From: Candidatus Eisenbacteria bacterium
GTDB lineage: Bacteria > Orphanbacterota > Orphanbacteria > Orphanbacterales > Orphanbacteraceae
DNA length: 64,000 bases
Assembly: GCA_016930695.1 (NCBI GenBank)
Contig: JAFGGD010000044.1
Span: 29,192-93,191, forward strand
Reading direction: 5' to 3'
Shown here: positions 27,010 to 36,233 of the stretch, one piece after another
Layout: the number at the start of each line of letters is the position of its first letter
Numbering within the stretch: the first letter of the stretch is position 1
Translations under genes and position numbers: made by a program
Notes under the pieces: generated by a model
Databases searched by the model: none
The model's input: only the letters and a program-made list of their open reading frames with translations
What the model was told of the DNA's origin: nothing

Positions 27010-27970
27010 CGCCGCGGCCGCGGTTTTTCCCGTCGTTTCGGTGGTGATCCCGGCGCGGAACGAAGAGGCGCGGATCGGCCGAACCGTGCGGGCGGCGCTG
27101 GAGCAGCGCCCGGAGGGGACGGAGCTGGAGGCGATCGTGGTGGACGACGGCTCGACGGACGGGACCATCCGCGAGGCGGAGCGGGCCGGCGCGCGGGTGG
27201 TCGGCGCGGGCGCTCGCGCCGGGGGGGGACCCGCGGCGGCGCGCAACCGGGGCGCCGAGGCGTCCCGCGGCGATCCGATCCTCTTTCTCGACGCGGACTG
27301 CGTCCCCGAACCGGGTTGGCTCCGGGCGATGCTCGATGGGCACCGGTCCGGCGCGGAAGCGGTGGGCGGTCCCCTGGTCCTTCCGCCCGGGGAGTCGATC
27401 TCGATCCGGTCGGATTACTACGGCTGCTGCTACCACATGCACCCCCGTCGCCGCCGGGGTCCCGTCCGGCAACACTCTCCCTGCAATCTGAGCGTGAGGC
27501 GGGGCGTCTTCCTGAATACCGCCCGTTTCGACGATCGGCGGGCGGTTCGCTTCGCCCATGAAGAGCTTTCCTGGCAGGGGGAATTGGCCGCCGCCGGAGG
27601 GACGATTCTCTTCGAGCCCGCGGCGCGCGCGCGCTTCTCCGGGCGGCCCGGTTTCCGGAGCGTTCTCGCGCGGAGCTACCGCTGGGGTCGCGGCGCGGCC
27701 GAAGCGAAGGCGGGGCTTCGAATCGTCCGCTGGAGCCGCCTCTACCGTCACCCGCGACTCGTCGCCGTCGCGGGTGTTCCCCTCGGCGCGCTTTCGTTCC
27801 TCTACGTGATGGGATGCTGGCTCCGCGCGGGGACGTGGGAGCCGCTCCTCCTCTGGCCCCTGCTCTTCCTTCAGCGGGCCGCCTACGCCGCCGGTTTGGC
27901 GCGGGGCGGGCTCGCGGCGGCGAACCTGCGGGCGGACGCCTCGCCCCGCCCACTCGCGAGGGAACGATGA
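26999..27970 (+). CDS. GT2-family glycosyltransferase
   Basis: 323 residues from GTG 26999. GT-A fold: VSVVIPARNEEARIGRTV, VVDDGSTDGT, then the metal-binding DADCVPE (DxD, about 98-104) and HEELSWQGEL near residue 190, the general-base region (ED/EE). Two hydrophobic helices at the C-terminus (about 255-305) suggest membrane attachment. It would add a sugar to the growing lipid-linked chain. Overlaps the ABC permease start by ATGA. Confidence 0.92.
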   Translation: MSADAAAAVFPVVSVVIPARNEEARIGRTVRAALEQRPEGTELEAIVVDDGSTDGTIREAERAGARVVGAGARAGGGPAAARNRGAEASRGDPILFLDADCVPEPGWLRAMLDGHRSGAEAVGGPLVLPPGESISIRSDYYGCCYHMHPRRRRGPVRQHSPCNLSVRRGVFLNTARFDDRRAVRFAHEELSWQGELAAAGGTILFEPAARARFSGRPGFRSVLARSYRWGRGAAEAKAGLRIVRWSRLYRHPRLVAVAGVPLGALSFLYVMGCWLRAGTWEPLLLWPLLFLQRAAYAAGLARGGLAAANLRADASPRPLARER

Positions 27971-28785
27971 GGGCCGGCGGCGGGTGGACGGCCGCGCTCC
28001 GCGCCGCGCGCGGCCGTTGGGAAGGGATCCGCCGGAGCCGGTACCTCCTCCGGAGCTTGGTGATCCGCGACCTGAAGGTGAAGTACCAGCGTTCCTCCCT
28101 CGGTTTCCTCTGGACCCTGCTGAACCCTCTTCTCGTGGTCGTTATTCTGACCGCCGTTTTCCGCACCGTGGTGCGGATCCGGATCGAGGGTTATTGGGCT
28201 TTTCTCCTGAGCGGTTACTTCGTCTGGAACACGGTGCAGCACACGCTTCTCTCCGGTTCCTACACGCTGCAGGAGCATTCCTCCCTCGCCCGGAGCGTCG
28301 CCTTCCCTCGAGAGGTGCTCCTCTTCGGCGCCGCCCTCTCCCGTCTGGTGGAATTTGCCGCCGAGATCCTTCTCGTCCTCGTGGTGATCGTGGCGGCGCA
28401 TCATCACGGTTTCCCTCCCGGGCTCCTCTTCCTGCCTCTGCTGATCCTTTTTCAATTCCTGATCGCCGCGGGCCTGATGATGCCGGTGGCGGTCCTCTCG
28501 ACGCGCTTCACCGACGTGCAGCACGCGCTCCCCATCCTGATGACCGCGCTGTTTTATCTCTCGCCGGTGTTCTATCCGGCCTCGATGGTGCCCGATCCCT
28601 ATCGCGCTTTCTATTTTCTGAATCCCCTCGCCGGGATACTCACCCTCTACCAACAGACGCTCTATGAGGGGCGGATTCCGTCGCCGGCGTTGCTCGGCGT
28701 CGTCGCCGCGTCGTCGATCGTCGTGTTCCTCGCGGGGTACGCGGTCTTCCACCGCTCCGAGGAGGCGTGCAATGAACTCCTCTGA
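27967..28785 (+). CDS. ABC-2 type polysaccharide export permease (Wzm/KpsM-like)
   Basis: 272 residues with six membrane helices. The N-terminal cytoplasmic part has IRDLKVKYQRSSLGFLWTLLNPL, the signature of ABC-2 polymer exporters, and the C-terminal half has LFYLSPVFYPASMVP and FYFLNPLAGI. Its partner ATPase follows with a 14-base overlap. Together they would export a complete, lipid-linked polymer. Confidence 0.93.
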   Translation: MRAGGGWTAALRAARGRWEGIRRSRYLLRSLVIRDLKVKYQRSSLGFLWTLLNPLLVVVILTAVFRTVVRIRIEGYWAFLLSGYFVWNTVQHTLLSGSYTLQEHSSLARSVAFPREVLLFGAALSRLVEFAAEILLVLVVIVAAHHHGFPPGLLFLPLLILFQFLIAAGLMMPVAVLSTRFTDVQHALPILMTALFYLSPVFYPASMVPDPYRAFYFLNPLAGILTLYQQTLYEGRIPSPALLGVVAASSIVVFLAGYAVFHRSEEACNELL

Positions 28786-29557
28786 GAGTCGCGCCGCCCC
28801 CGCGCCGGCGGTGGACTGCCGGGACGTGGTGAAACGTTTTTACTACTACACGCACCGCACCACGACACTCCGCGAGTGGTTCATCCGCGTCGCGCGCCGC
28901 CGCCCCGTCGACGTGCGGGGCGCCGAGTTCGTGCTGCGCGGCTTCCGTCTCCGCGTCGATCCGGGCGAGGCGGTCGCGCTCATCGGGCCGAACGGATCGG
29001 GAAAGAGCACCGTTCTCCGGCTCATCGCCGGCATCTACAAGCCGACCGAGGGAACGATCCGCGTGGAGGGACGCTTGGCGGCGGTGATGGACCTCGGCGT
29101 CGGCTTCCATCCGGAGCTGACCGGCACGGAGAACGCGCGCGTCTCCGGCGCGATCCTCGGCATGAGGCCGGCGGAGCTGGACAGGCGTTTTCCCGAGATC
29201 CTCGCTTTCGCGGAGATCGGTGATTTCCTGGACACGCCGGTGAAGTACTACTCCTCGGGGATGCGTGCGCGCCTCGCCTTCGCCGTCTCCCTCGGCGTGC
29301 GTCCCGACGTGCTCCTCCTGGACGAGGTTCTCGCGGTGGGGGACGAGAGTTTTCGCGGGCGCTGCCTGGAGAGGCTGCGCGCGCACCGCCGGGAAGGGGG
29401 AACGTTGATCCTCACGAGCCACGATCTGGGCGCGGTGACGGAGCTTTGCGATCGAGCGGTTTGGCTCGAAGGAGGGGAGATCCGAGCGGTCGGTCCCGCC
29501 TCGGCGGTGACCGAGGCGTATCGGGAGGCGGCGGCCCGGACCGGCGCGGGCGCCTGA
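28772..29557 (+). CDS. ABC polysaccharide export ATPase (Wzt/KpsT-like, no C-terminal glycan-binding domain)
   Basis: 261 residues. Walker A GPNGSGKST, a signature segment KYYSSGMRARLAFAV, Walker B VLLLDEVLAVGDESF and a switch His in LTSHD. The N-terminal FYYYTHRTTTLREWF insertion is typical of polymer-export ATPases. At 261 residues it lacks the extra carbohydrate-recognition domain of O9a-type Wzt, so export should not depend on a modified chain end. Last gene of the run; the next gene is convergent. Confidence 0.93.
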   Translation: MNSSESRAAPAPAVDCRDVVKRFYYYTHRTTTLREWFIRVARRRPVDVRGAEFVLRGFRLRVDPGEAVALIGPNGSGKSTVLRLIAGIYKPTEGTIRVEGRLAAVMDLGVGFHPELTGTENARVSGAILGMRPAELDRRFPEILAFAEIGDFLDTPVKYYSSGMRARLAFAVSLGVRPDVLLLDEVLAVGDESFRGRCLERLRAHRREGGTLILTSHDLGAVTELCDRAVWLEGGEIRAVGPASAVTEAYREAAARTGAGA

Positions 29558-29614
29558 CCGTCGCCTCCTTGACGGGTGGGAAAGTCGGTGAAGGGAGGAT
29601 GTGCCTTCCCTCGC

Positions 29615-30028
29615 TCAGGATCCCGGCGGCCGGTAGATCGCCGCGGTGATCGCCCCGCCCACCAGGTTCTCCACCATGCCGATCACGAACCACATGCCGG
29701 CGAGCCAGCCGGTCAGCGGCATGGAGACGTAGCTCCCGATCGCCATCGGCGCGCTGAACAGGATGCCGATAGAAAGGCCGAAGCGGAGCCCCTCGCGGAT
29801 TCCCTTCCCCTCACGTCCCTTGCTGAAAACGAAGACGAAGAAGACGCAGTAGATCAGCGTCCCGAGCCCCATGAGCGGCATCAGGCGGGACATCTCCTCC
29901 GGCGATCTCCACAGGCCGGGCGTCGCTCGATAGGCGTCGCCGAGAAGGACCTCGTGGAAGAGATAGTCGAGGATCATCCAGACGATGAAGAGCACCGCCG
30001 ACGCGATCCAGAACCTTTTTCCCTTCAT
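29615..30028 (-). CDS. four-helix membrane protein (137 aa), paralog of 48394-48807
   Basis: Read on the minus strand from the ATG at 30028 with AGGAGGGAGAA upstream. Four predicted membrane helices: FWIASAVLFIVWMILDYLFH, then LGTLIYCVFFVFVFSKG, a third with GLSIGILFSAPMAIG, and a fourth ending GGAITAAIYRPPGS. The DY-LFH/DW-LLH, FVFVF(S/T)KG and AIYRP segments are shared with the 137-residue protein at 48394. No family recognised and no catalytic residues evident. Confidence 0.75.
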   Translation of the reverse strand: MKGKRFWIASAVLFIVWMILDYLFHEVLLGDAYRATPGLWRSPEEMSRLMPLMGLGTLIYCVFFVFVFSKGREGKGIREGLRFGLSIGILFSAPMAIGSYVSMPLTGWLAGMWFVIGMVENLVGGAITAAIYRPPGS

Positions 30029-30124
30029 GGTTCTCCCTCCTGCGTTCGAGCCCCGACTTGTTGATGCGGCAAGAAACGGTCGCGGGTCAATGAAAATCGT
30101 CCGGGCCGCGGCGACGGCCGGAGA

Positions 30125-30153
30125 TTGAGACCGCCAACCGAAGGCGATATAAT
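30125..30153 (+). promoter_or_regulatory. sigma70-type promoter for the second GT39 gene
   Basis: TTGAGA (30125-30130), a 17-base spacer and TATAAT (30148-30153). The predicted start of transcription is near 30160, about 50 bases before the TTG start at 30210, and a run of GGAGGG repeats provides the ribosome binding site. Confidence 0.7.
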
Positions 30154-30209
30154 CGGTTCGGCGGCGAGGCGCGCGGGCGGCCCGCCGCGCGGAGGGAGGG
30201 CGGAGCCTT

Positions 30210-31589
30210 TTGCGTGTTTCCTGGATCGCGATCGCGGCGCTCGGCGTGGGGGTGCGGCTCCTCTTCCTCCTCCTCGCCCCCCATATCGAGCCCCACGCCG
30301 ACGAGTCCACCTATCTCTATCTGGCGGCCTGCTGGAACCGCTTCGGCGTCTACTCCGATTGGGTCCGCTTTCTCTGGCCGCCCGGATATCCCTTCTTTCT
30401 CTCGCTCTTTCTCCGCGCCGCCGGTGGGGGCGGCGTCCTCGCGGCCAAGGCGGTCCAGGTTCTTCTCTCCGGCGTGATCGGCGCATCGGTTTATCGGTTG
30501 GGTCTCCGGTTCTTCGATCGCCGCGCCGCCCGCGCCGCCCTCTGGGTTTGGGCGCTCTATCCGCCCCTCATCGGCTACACCCACACCCTCTGGCCGGAGA
30601 CGCTCTTCCTCGCTCTCTTCTTCTCCGCCTTCGCCCTGATCGCCGGCCCGAACGTCGCGCCCGCGCCGGGCGCGCGGGGGGACGTCCGGCTCCTTCTCGG
30701 CGGTTTCCTTTTCGGCGGCGCGCTCCTCGTAAAAGAAGGGGCGCTCCCCCTCGTCGCGGTGATCCTGCTCTGGCTTTTTCTCCGGGAAGGCGCGGGAAGA
30801 CGCGGCGCCGGCGCCCGCGGCGCGGCGCTCACCGCGCTCGCCGTTCTCGTCGTGATCCTCCCCTGGACGATCCGCAATCACTCCGTCTACGGGAGGTGGC
30901 AGCCGGTCGGCGCCACTCTCGGCATGAATTGCTACGTCGGACTGAACGGCACGTATCGCAACCTGGATTATCCGTCGGACATGATCGCCGACATGGTCCG
31001 CGCCAACCGGCGCGTCGCGGGCCCCTTCCTCGGCTCGCCCCCTCCCGCGTGGAAGCGCTCCGAAGCGATGAACATCATCGACCGATCCCGGGAGGACACG
31101 GCCGCCGGGATCCGATTCGCCCGGGCGAACCCGGGTTACGTGCTCCGCTCCCGAGTCAAACGGATCGCCGACTATCTCTCCCCGACGTCCAATCCGGTGC
31201 GCCACTACGCGCTCCGCCTGTACCCCGGCATCCTGAGCGCCGGGCCGGTGCGCCGCGCCTTCGTCCTTTTCGCGCTCTTCGCCTCCGCCGCCGTGACGGC
31301 TCTTGCCGTCCCCGGGATCTTCCACGCCGTCCGGCGGCGGGACGGGTGGATTCTCGCGCTCCTTCCGGCGGCGCTCTTTCTCACCGCCGGTCTTCTCGTC
31401 GGCGCGTCCCGTTTCCGCGTGCCCGTGCTGCCGGTCCTGATCGTGCTCGCCGGGCGGACCCTCGCGGGAGGGGAGGGGCGCCTCCGTGCGGCGGAGCGGT
31501 GGACGATCGCAGCGGCATGGGCGGCGCTCCTCTTCTTCTGGGTCCTGAACTCCGCGGAGCTTTTAGTCCTGCTCCGGAGGGTTTGGTAG
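30210..31589 (+). CDS. GT39-like membrane glycosyltransferase
   Basis: 459 residues, TTG start. About ten membrane helices. The first loop has PHADESTYLYLAACW with the expected acidic residue (D/E pair near residue 33) and WPPGYPFFL in place of HxPP. RNHSVYGRWQPVGATLG near residue 230 is a common feature of bacterial GT39 relatives. It would use a polyprenyl-phosphate sugar on the periplasmic side. Its own promoter separates it from the cluster upstream; the hypothetical gene at 31591 starts one base after its stop. Confidence 0.82.
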   Translation: MRVSWIAIAALGVGVRLLFLLLAPHIEPHADESTYLYLAACWNRFGVYSDWVRFLWPPGYPFFLSLFLRAAGGGGVLAAKAVQVLLSGVIGASVYRLGLRFFDRRAARAALWVWALYPPLIGYTHTLWPETLFLALFFSAFALIAGPNVAPAPGARGDVRLLLGGFLFGGALLVKEGALPLVAVILLWLFLREGAGRRGAGARGAALTALAVLVVILPWTIRNHSVYGRWQPVGATLGMNCYVGLNGTYRNLDYPSDMIADMVRANRRVAGPFLGSPPPAWKRSEAMNIIDRSREDTAAGIRFARANPGYVLRSRVKRIADYLSPTSNPVRHYALRLYPGILSAGPVRRAFVLFALFASAAVTALAVPGIFHAVRRRDGWILALLPAALFLTAGLLVGASRFRVPVLPVLIVLAGRTLAGGEGRLRAAERWTIAAAWAALLFFWVLNSAELLVLLRRVW

Positions 31590-31590
31590 C

Positions 31591-32088
31591 ATGACGGCTG
31601 GTGAGCGGGCGCCGAGAATCGAGGAAAGAGGGCGAAGCGCGCCGCGCCGGTTTTTCCCGCACATCGCGCTCCTCCTGATCGCCCTCTTCGAGGTCGTGTT
31701 CGGTGTCGCCGCGAGGCCGGGCGACGCGGATCTGTCGCGCCTGGCGCGCGAGGGGACTCCCCGCGAAAAGGTGTCGGCGATTTTCATCCGCACGAACCGG
31801 GACGTTCCCGCGCCGATCTCGGCGGAGGAGCTCGGCCGCGTCCTCGCCGAGGAGCCCCGCCTCGTCCGGGAGTGGACCATGACGAGCAACTTCTCCCGCT
31901 TCGGCCACGAGAAACGGCTCCACGCCTATGCCGATTCCCTCTCCGAAACGCCCCACGGAGCCCGGTGCCGCTTTCTTCTGAATCATCGCGTCGGGAGTTT
32001 CGTCTGGGACCACGGCGTGATCCGATACGAGTGGATCACTCTCGACGAACTGGACGTTTTCCTCCGGTCCGAAGAAAACGATCGATAA
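31591..32088 (+). CDS. hypothetical protein with one membrane helix (165 aa)
   Basis: A basic N-terminus, one hydrophobic segment (about 23-42) and a soluble part with EKVSAIFIRTNRD and EWITLDELDVFL. No family recognised. The one-base gap to the GT39 gene suggests translational coupling and a helper role. Confidence 0.55.
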   Translation: MTAGERAPRIEERGRSAPRRFFPHIALLLIALFEVVFGVAARPGDADLSRLAREGTPREKVSAIFIRTNRDVPAPISAEELGRVLAEEPRLVREWTMTSNFSRFGHEKRLHAYADSLSETPHGARCRFLLNHRVGSFVWDHGVIRYEWITLDELDVFLRSEENDR

Positions 32089-32508
32089 AGGCGGCGGCCG
32101 ATTCCCGCGGCGGACCGCTTTCCAAAAAACGACCCTTTTTCACCCGGTCTTTTCTTTTCTTCCCTTTCCGCGCTCCGTCCCCTCGGCCTCTCGCGCCCTC
32201 CGCGCATTCCCCGAAAGGGCGCGAAGCGCCCGCCGGCGCTCCTCTCCCCCCGGGGGAGTTTCCCCGTCCTCACGGCGCCCGATGCGCCCCGGGGGTGGAG
32301 AGGAAAGCCCTTCCTGCCGATACCGTTAGAAGACAACCCGCGGGAGACCGCAACGTCCCCGGTTTTGCGGCATCTCTCTCGCGAACAGTCCTTTGCGACG
32401 AACGACGGCCGAGTGCGGGAGATCATCGAATTGCATCACGAGAAAAATAAAAAAACGACGGACGCCCGCGGTGGAACGCGGTGGGGACTGCGGACGGCGA
32501 ATTTTCCT
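32089..32508 (+). other. gene-free stretch with a short hairpin
   Basis: GGGCGCGAAGCGCCC (32218-32232) forms a tight hairpin without a T-run. The kinase frame is already open from 32365, so part of this region could be coding if the kinase begins earlier (TTG 32365 or GTG 32413); no ribosome binding site favours either. Confidence 0.35.
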
Positions 32509-34299
32509 ATGCGATGGGTGTTCCTGCAAGGAGCGGCGCTTCTCATTCTCGCCGTGGGAACGACCTGGCTGTTGCAGCGAGGGGAGAGCATGGAGGAGTC
32601 GAAGAGGCTCACCTCCAAGAGCCACTCGCTGGCGCAACTGCTGGCGCAGGCCGCGGGGCCGGACTACTCCGCCGGTGACTCGGCGCGGCTCCTTCGCGTG
32701 CTCGAATGCGCCACCCGTGGCGGGGACCTGCGCGCCGCCGCGATCGTGGACGACACGGGGCTTATCGTCGCGCACACCGATGTCTCTCTCGCCGGGTCCT
32801 CGCTCGGCACACCGCTCCCGATCGGCCCGATCGGCGAGCGGGAGAGCGCCCTTCTGTCGATGGAACTCTTCGGCGAAAGCGGCGGGCGGGTGATCCTGCA
32901 TCCGCTTCTCGGGGCGGAGGGCGTCGAGGGAACGGCGGCACTCCTGTTGCCCGATCCGGATTCGACCGGCCTCTCCGCCGACTGGGTCCGCATGCTTCTT
33001 CCCGCCGGCCTCCTGCTGCTCGCCTTCACTCTGGTCACCCAGGGGACCATCCGCTGGGCGATGCGCCCCGCCTCGGATTTTATGAACCGCCTCGCCGGCG
33101 CGCTCGAGTGCGAGGAGAAGAACGCCGCCGCGGAGGACGAAAACGAGACGGGCGACGAGTCGGGGATCATGGACATGACCGTCACGCGAGTCACGGCGCT
33201 TACCCGCGTCAAGGACGAGCTGATCATCAAGTCCCGGCTCCTCAACTACGAGAAGAAACGGATGGAGATGATCCTCGACGCCTTCCCGGACGGCCTGATC
33301 GTCACCGATCTGTTGAAGAACGTGGTGCTCGTCAATCGCCGGGCGTTGAACTATTTGGGTATTAACGACGACGGAGCGGGCGTGCGGGAATTGGAGGGCC
33401 ATCCCGAGTTCCGGCGGCTCGTGCGCGAGGCCGAGAAGACCGGCCGGACCGTCCTTCCCGTCGAGAAGGGGGCGCGGGAGAGGAATATCCTCTTCAGCCG
33501 GATCCCTCTCGCCGCGGGCGAACGGACGGCGGGAACGCTCTACACGATGCGGGACGTCACCGCCCAGGAAGCCTCCCAGCGGGCCCAAGCGGAGTTTCTC
33601 TCTCAGGTGACCCACGAGCTGAAAGCGCCTTTGAACACGGTGATCACCTTCGTCGAGGAACTGGCCGAGGGGGAGGATCTCACGCCGGAGGAGCGGAAGG
33701 ATTTCTGCAACACGCTGAACGCCGAGACGACGCGGATGGCGCAGCTCATCTCCAACCTGCTCCAGCTTTCGCGGATCCAGATGGGGAACCTGTCGGTCCG
33801 ATTCTCCTTCATCAAGCCCGCGGCGCTGCTGAAGGAGCAGTCCGAGTCGCTCCGGCGCCAGGCGGAGGGGAAGGCGCAACGCTTCACCGTCCGAGTGCCA
33901 GAGTACCTCCCGGCCCTCGCCGGCGACAAGGACCTCCTCGGCGTGGCGATCAACAACCTGATCTCCAACGCGATCAAGTACACGCCCGAGGGGGGGGAGA
34001 TCACGGTCAGCGCACAAGAAGGGGACGGCGCGATCGAGGTGGAGGTGCAGGACACCGGCTTCGGCATTCCCGAGGGGGCGCTGGACAAGATCTGGGAGCG
34101 TTTTTACCGGTCGGAACAGGAAGAGGTGCGCAAGCTGAACGGTTCCGGCTTGGGCCTTTCGCTGGTCAAGGAGATCGTGGAAGCCCACGAGGGCGAAATC
34201 ACCGTGGAGAGCGAAGTCGGGGCCGGCACCCGGTTCCGTTTTCGACTTCCCATCAAGGAAGCCGGCGCCCGCCTGGACGTCGTGGAGACCATGACCTAG
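32509..34299 (+). CDS. membrane sensor histidine kinase (PAS-HisKA-HATPase)
   Basis: About 596 residues if ATG 32509 is the start; this start gives an N-terminal membrane helix but lacks a clear ribosome binding site. Two helices (about 4-20 and 160-180) enclose a periplasmic sensor domain with AAIVDDTGLIVAHTD (dCache/PAS-like). A cytoplasmic PAS follows (MILDAFPDGLIVTD, VNRRALNYLGI), then HisKA with FLSQVTHELKAPL, N-box NNLISNAIKYTPEGG, G1 DTGFGIPEG and G2 GSGLGLSLVKEI. It is 63 bases before a stand-alone receiver and likely phosphorylates it. This opens the pilus regulatory operon. Confidence 0.92.
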   Translation: MRWVFLQGAALLILAVGTTWLLQRGESMEESKRLTSKSHSLAQLLAQAAGPDYSAGDSARLLRVLECATRGGDLRAAAIVDDTGLIVAHTDVSLAGSSLGTPLPIGPIGERESALLSMELFGESGGRVILHPLLGAEGVEGTAALLLPDPDSTGLSADWVRMLLPAGLLLLAFTLVTQGTIRWAMRPASDFMNRLAGALECEEKNAAAEDENETGDESGIMDMTVTRVTALTRVKDELIIKSRLLNYEKKRMEMILDAFPDGLIVTDLLKNVVLVNRRALNYLGINDDGAGVRELEGHPEFRRLVREAEKTGRTVLPVEKGARERNILFSRIPLAAGERTAGTLYTMRDVTAQEASQRAQAEFLSQVTHELKAPLNTVITFVEELAEGEDLTPEERKDFCNTLNAETTRMAQLISNLLQLSRIQMGNLSVRFSFIKPAALLKEQSESLRRQAEGKAQRFTVRVPEYLPALAGDKDLLGVAINNLISNAIKYTPEGGEITVSAQEGDGAIEVEVQDTGFGIPEGALDKIWERFYRSEQEEVRKLNGSGLGLSLVKEIVEAHEGEITVESEVGAGTRFRFRLPIKEAGARLDVVETMT

Positions 34300-34362
34300 G
34301 CGAATACGAGCGACCGGCGCATGCATCAACCGGAGCGGTCCGGACCAACGGGGGGAAAGGCA

Positions 34363-34752
34363 GTGGAGAACTTGCGGGCGTTCATCGTGGACGATGACTC
34401 CAGCGTACGGCGGATCCTGGTGCGCAACTTCGAACGGGCCGGATTCACGGTCGCCACGGCCTCCAACGGCCAGGAGGCGCTGGAGAAAATACGCCGCGAC
34501 GAACTCTACGACATCCTGATCAGCGATCTCCACATGCCGAGGATGGACGGCCGGCGGCTCTGCGAAGCCCTCGCCGAGGAAAAAACCCACCTCCCGGAGT
34601 TCATCTTCATCGTCACTTCGCGCGCCCATGAGGACGAGCGGTCCTGGGTCGAGCGTTTCGACAACATACAGCTCGTGGAGAAACCGGTCGGACCCCGGCA
34701 TCTGCTGCGTCTGGTACGGCGGCGGTTGATGGTGGGAGTCGCGGGCGAGTGA
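34363..34752 (+). CDS. single-domain response regulator (CheY-like)
   Basis: The start is set at GTG 34363, seven bases after GGGGGGAAAGG; an upstream ATG at 34321 lacks a site and adds an unstructured tail. The receiver has FIVDDDSSVRR (acidic pair), ILISDLHMPRMDG (phospho-Asp), a Ser/Thr switch in FIVTSRAHEDE and the Lys of VEKPVGP. No output domain. Probably the target of the kinase just upstream and a relay to the HD-GYP or STAS proteins. Confidence 0.92.
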   Translation: MENLRAFIVDDDSSVRRILVRNFERAGFTVATASNGQEALEKIRRDELYDILISDLHMPRMDGRRLCEALAEEKTHLPEFIFIVTSRAHEDERSWVERFDNIQLVEKPVGPRHLLRLVRRRLMVGVAGE

Positions 34753-34775
34753 AGACCGGGGAGATGGAGGGGGAA

Positions 34776-36233
34776 ATGACGGATCCGAAGCGCGACGATT
34801 TCGCGGGATTCATCCGTGAAGGTTGCGCCGATCTGTTCAGCCGTCTGTCGGAAGCCGTCGACGTTCCGCTCGCGGTGCTGGACGCCGACGGCGACGTGAT
34901 CCTGTCCTTCCCCCGAGGGGGCGCGGGGACACCGGCCGCGGCCGGCGCGCCGGGCTCCGTCGCGACGATCGACGGCGGAGAGGGAACGCTGGGGAGCGTG
35001 GTCACCCGTGAAAATCGAAAGCGGCTGGCGCCCTTCCTGGACAGCCTCGCCGGCGTGGTCGGCGAGCGCTACGGCCTCGAGCGGGAAATCCAACGGATGA
35101 CCGACGACCTGGCCCAGTCCTACGACCAGGTCGATCTCCTTTACCGGTTCGCCCGCGTGATTCGCCCGAACGACAGCTTCGAGGGGAACGCGCGCCGCCT
35201 CCTCGAGGAGACGGCGGACATACTCGAGAACCGCCTTCTGGTCCAGTACTTCCCGCGCGAGGACGTTCTCTCCTGGAGCGCCGGCCCCGGTTTGATCCTG
35301 CCGGAATGCCTCCTTTGGTTGACCGACAACCCCAACGTCCTCAAGAAGATCTACGCCGACCTCGCCCGGGACGTGAAACCGGGAGACGCCGAGCGGAACG
35401 TCCGTTTCCGGAACCTGGTGGATTCCCCTTACGGGCGCGTGGAGTACGTGCTGATCCCGCTCTGGGTGCAAAGCGAGGTAGCGGGGTACGCCGGTCTCTT
35501 CCGCACCCTCTCCGAAAGCGAGCTGGAGACCGGGGAGATCCGCCTCCTGGAGGGATTGGTGGCGGAACTCTCCAACACCGCCACGACACGGGAACTGTAC
35601 ATGGAGCTGCGACAGCTCCTCTTCAACGTGGTGCGGAGCCTGGTGAACACCATCGAGGCGAAGGACGAGTACACCCGCGGTCATTCGGAGCGCGTGTTCC
35701 GCATCTCCCTTCTGATCGGAAACCGGCTCGGTTTCCCCGCCCCGCGGATCCAGGACCTTTCCTGGGCGGCGCTTCTTCACGACGTGGGGAAGATCGCGAT
35801 CAACGACAAGGTGCTCCTGAAGCCGGGACGCCTGACCGACGAGGAATACGAGATCGTGAAGACCCACCCCGGCGCGGGGGTCCGCATGCTGGAGCCGATC
35901 GCGCAGCTCAGCAACATCCTCCCCGGCATTCGGCACCACCATGAGCGCTACGACGGGAGGGGCTACCCGGACGGGCTCGCCGGCGAGAAGATCCCCCTGG
36001 ACGGAAGGATCATCGCCGTGGCGGACACCTACGACGCGATCACGACCGCCCGGCCCTATCGCCCGGCGGGATCCCACGAGAAGGCGGTGGATATCATCCG
36101 TTCCGTCGCGGGCACTCAGCTGGACCCGGAGATGGTCCGCGTCTTTCTGGAACTGGCCGCCGACGGCGCGGTGGAGTCTCCGGAACCGGGCGGCGCCCAG
36201 CCCGTCCCGATCGGAGGAATCCATGAAGGTTAA
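34776..36233 (+). CDS. HD-GYP c-di-GMP phosphodiesterase with N-terminal sensory and GAF-like domains
   Basis: 485 residues from ATG 34776, five bases after GGAGG; GTG 34749, which overlaps the receiver stop, is an alternative. An N-terminal module (IREGCADLFSRLSEAVDVPLA) resembles PocR/PAS-type sensors. A GAF-like domain (about 110-270) follows, starting YDQVDLLYRFARVI. The HD-GYP domain has EAKDEYTRGHSERV, LLHDVGKI (HD), KTHPGAGVRML and HHERYDGRGYPDGL (HHExxDGxGYP), with every metal ligand present. Such enzymes hydrolyse c-di-GMP. The next two genes are STAS and the pilus ATPase with an MshEN domain, so it likely sets local c-di-GMP for pilus control. Confidence 0.93.
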   Translation: MTDPKRDDFAGFIREGCADLFSRLSEAVDVPLAVLDADGDVILSFPRGGAGTPAAAGAPGSVATIDGGEGTLGSVVTRENRKRLAPFLDSLAGVVGERYGLEREIQRMTDDLAQSYDQVDLLYRFARVIRPNDSFEGNARRLLEETADILENRLLVQYFPREDVLSWSAGPGLILPECLLWLTDNPNVLKKIYADLARDVKPGDAERNVRFRNLVDSPYGRVEYVLIPLWVQSEVAGYAGLFRTLSESELETGEIRLLEGLVAELSNTATTRELYMELRQLLFNVVRSLVNTIEAKDEYTRGHSERVFRISLLIGNRLGFPAPRIQDLSWAALLHDVGKIAINDKVLLKPGRLTDEEYEIVKTHPGAGVRMLEPIAQLSNILPGIRHHHERYDGRGYPDGLAGEKIPLDGRIIAVADTYDAITTARPYRPAGSHEKAVDIIRSVAGTQLDPEMVRVFLELAADGAVESPEPGGAQPVPIGGIHEG

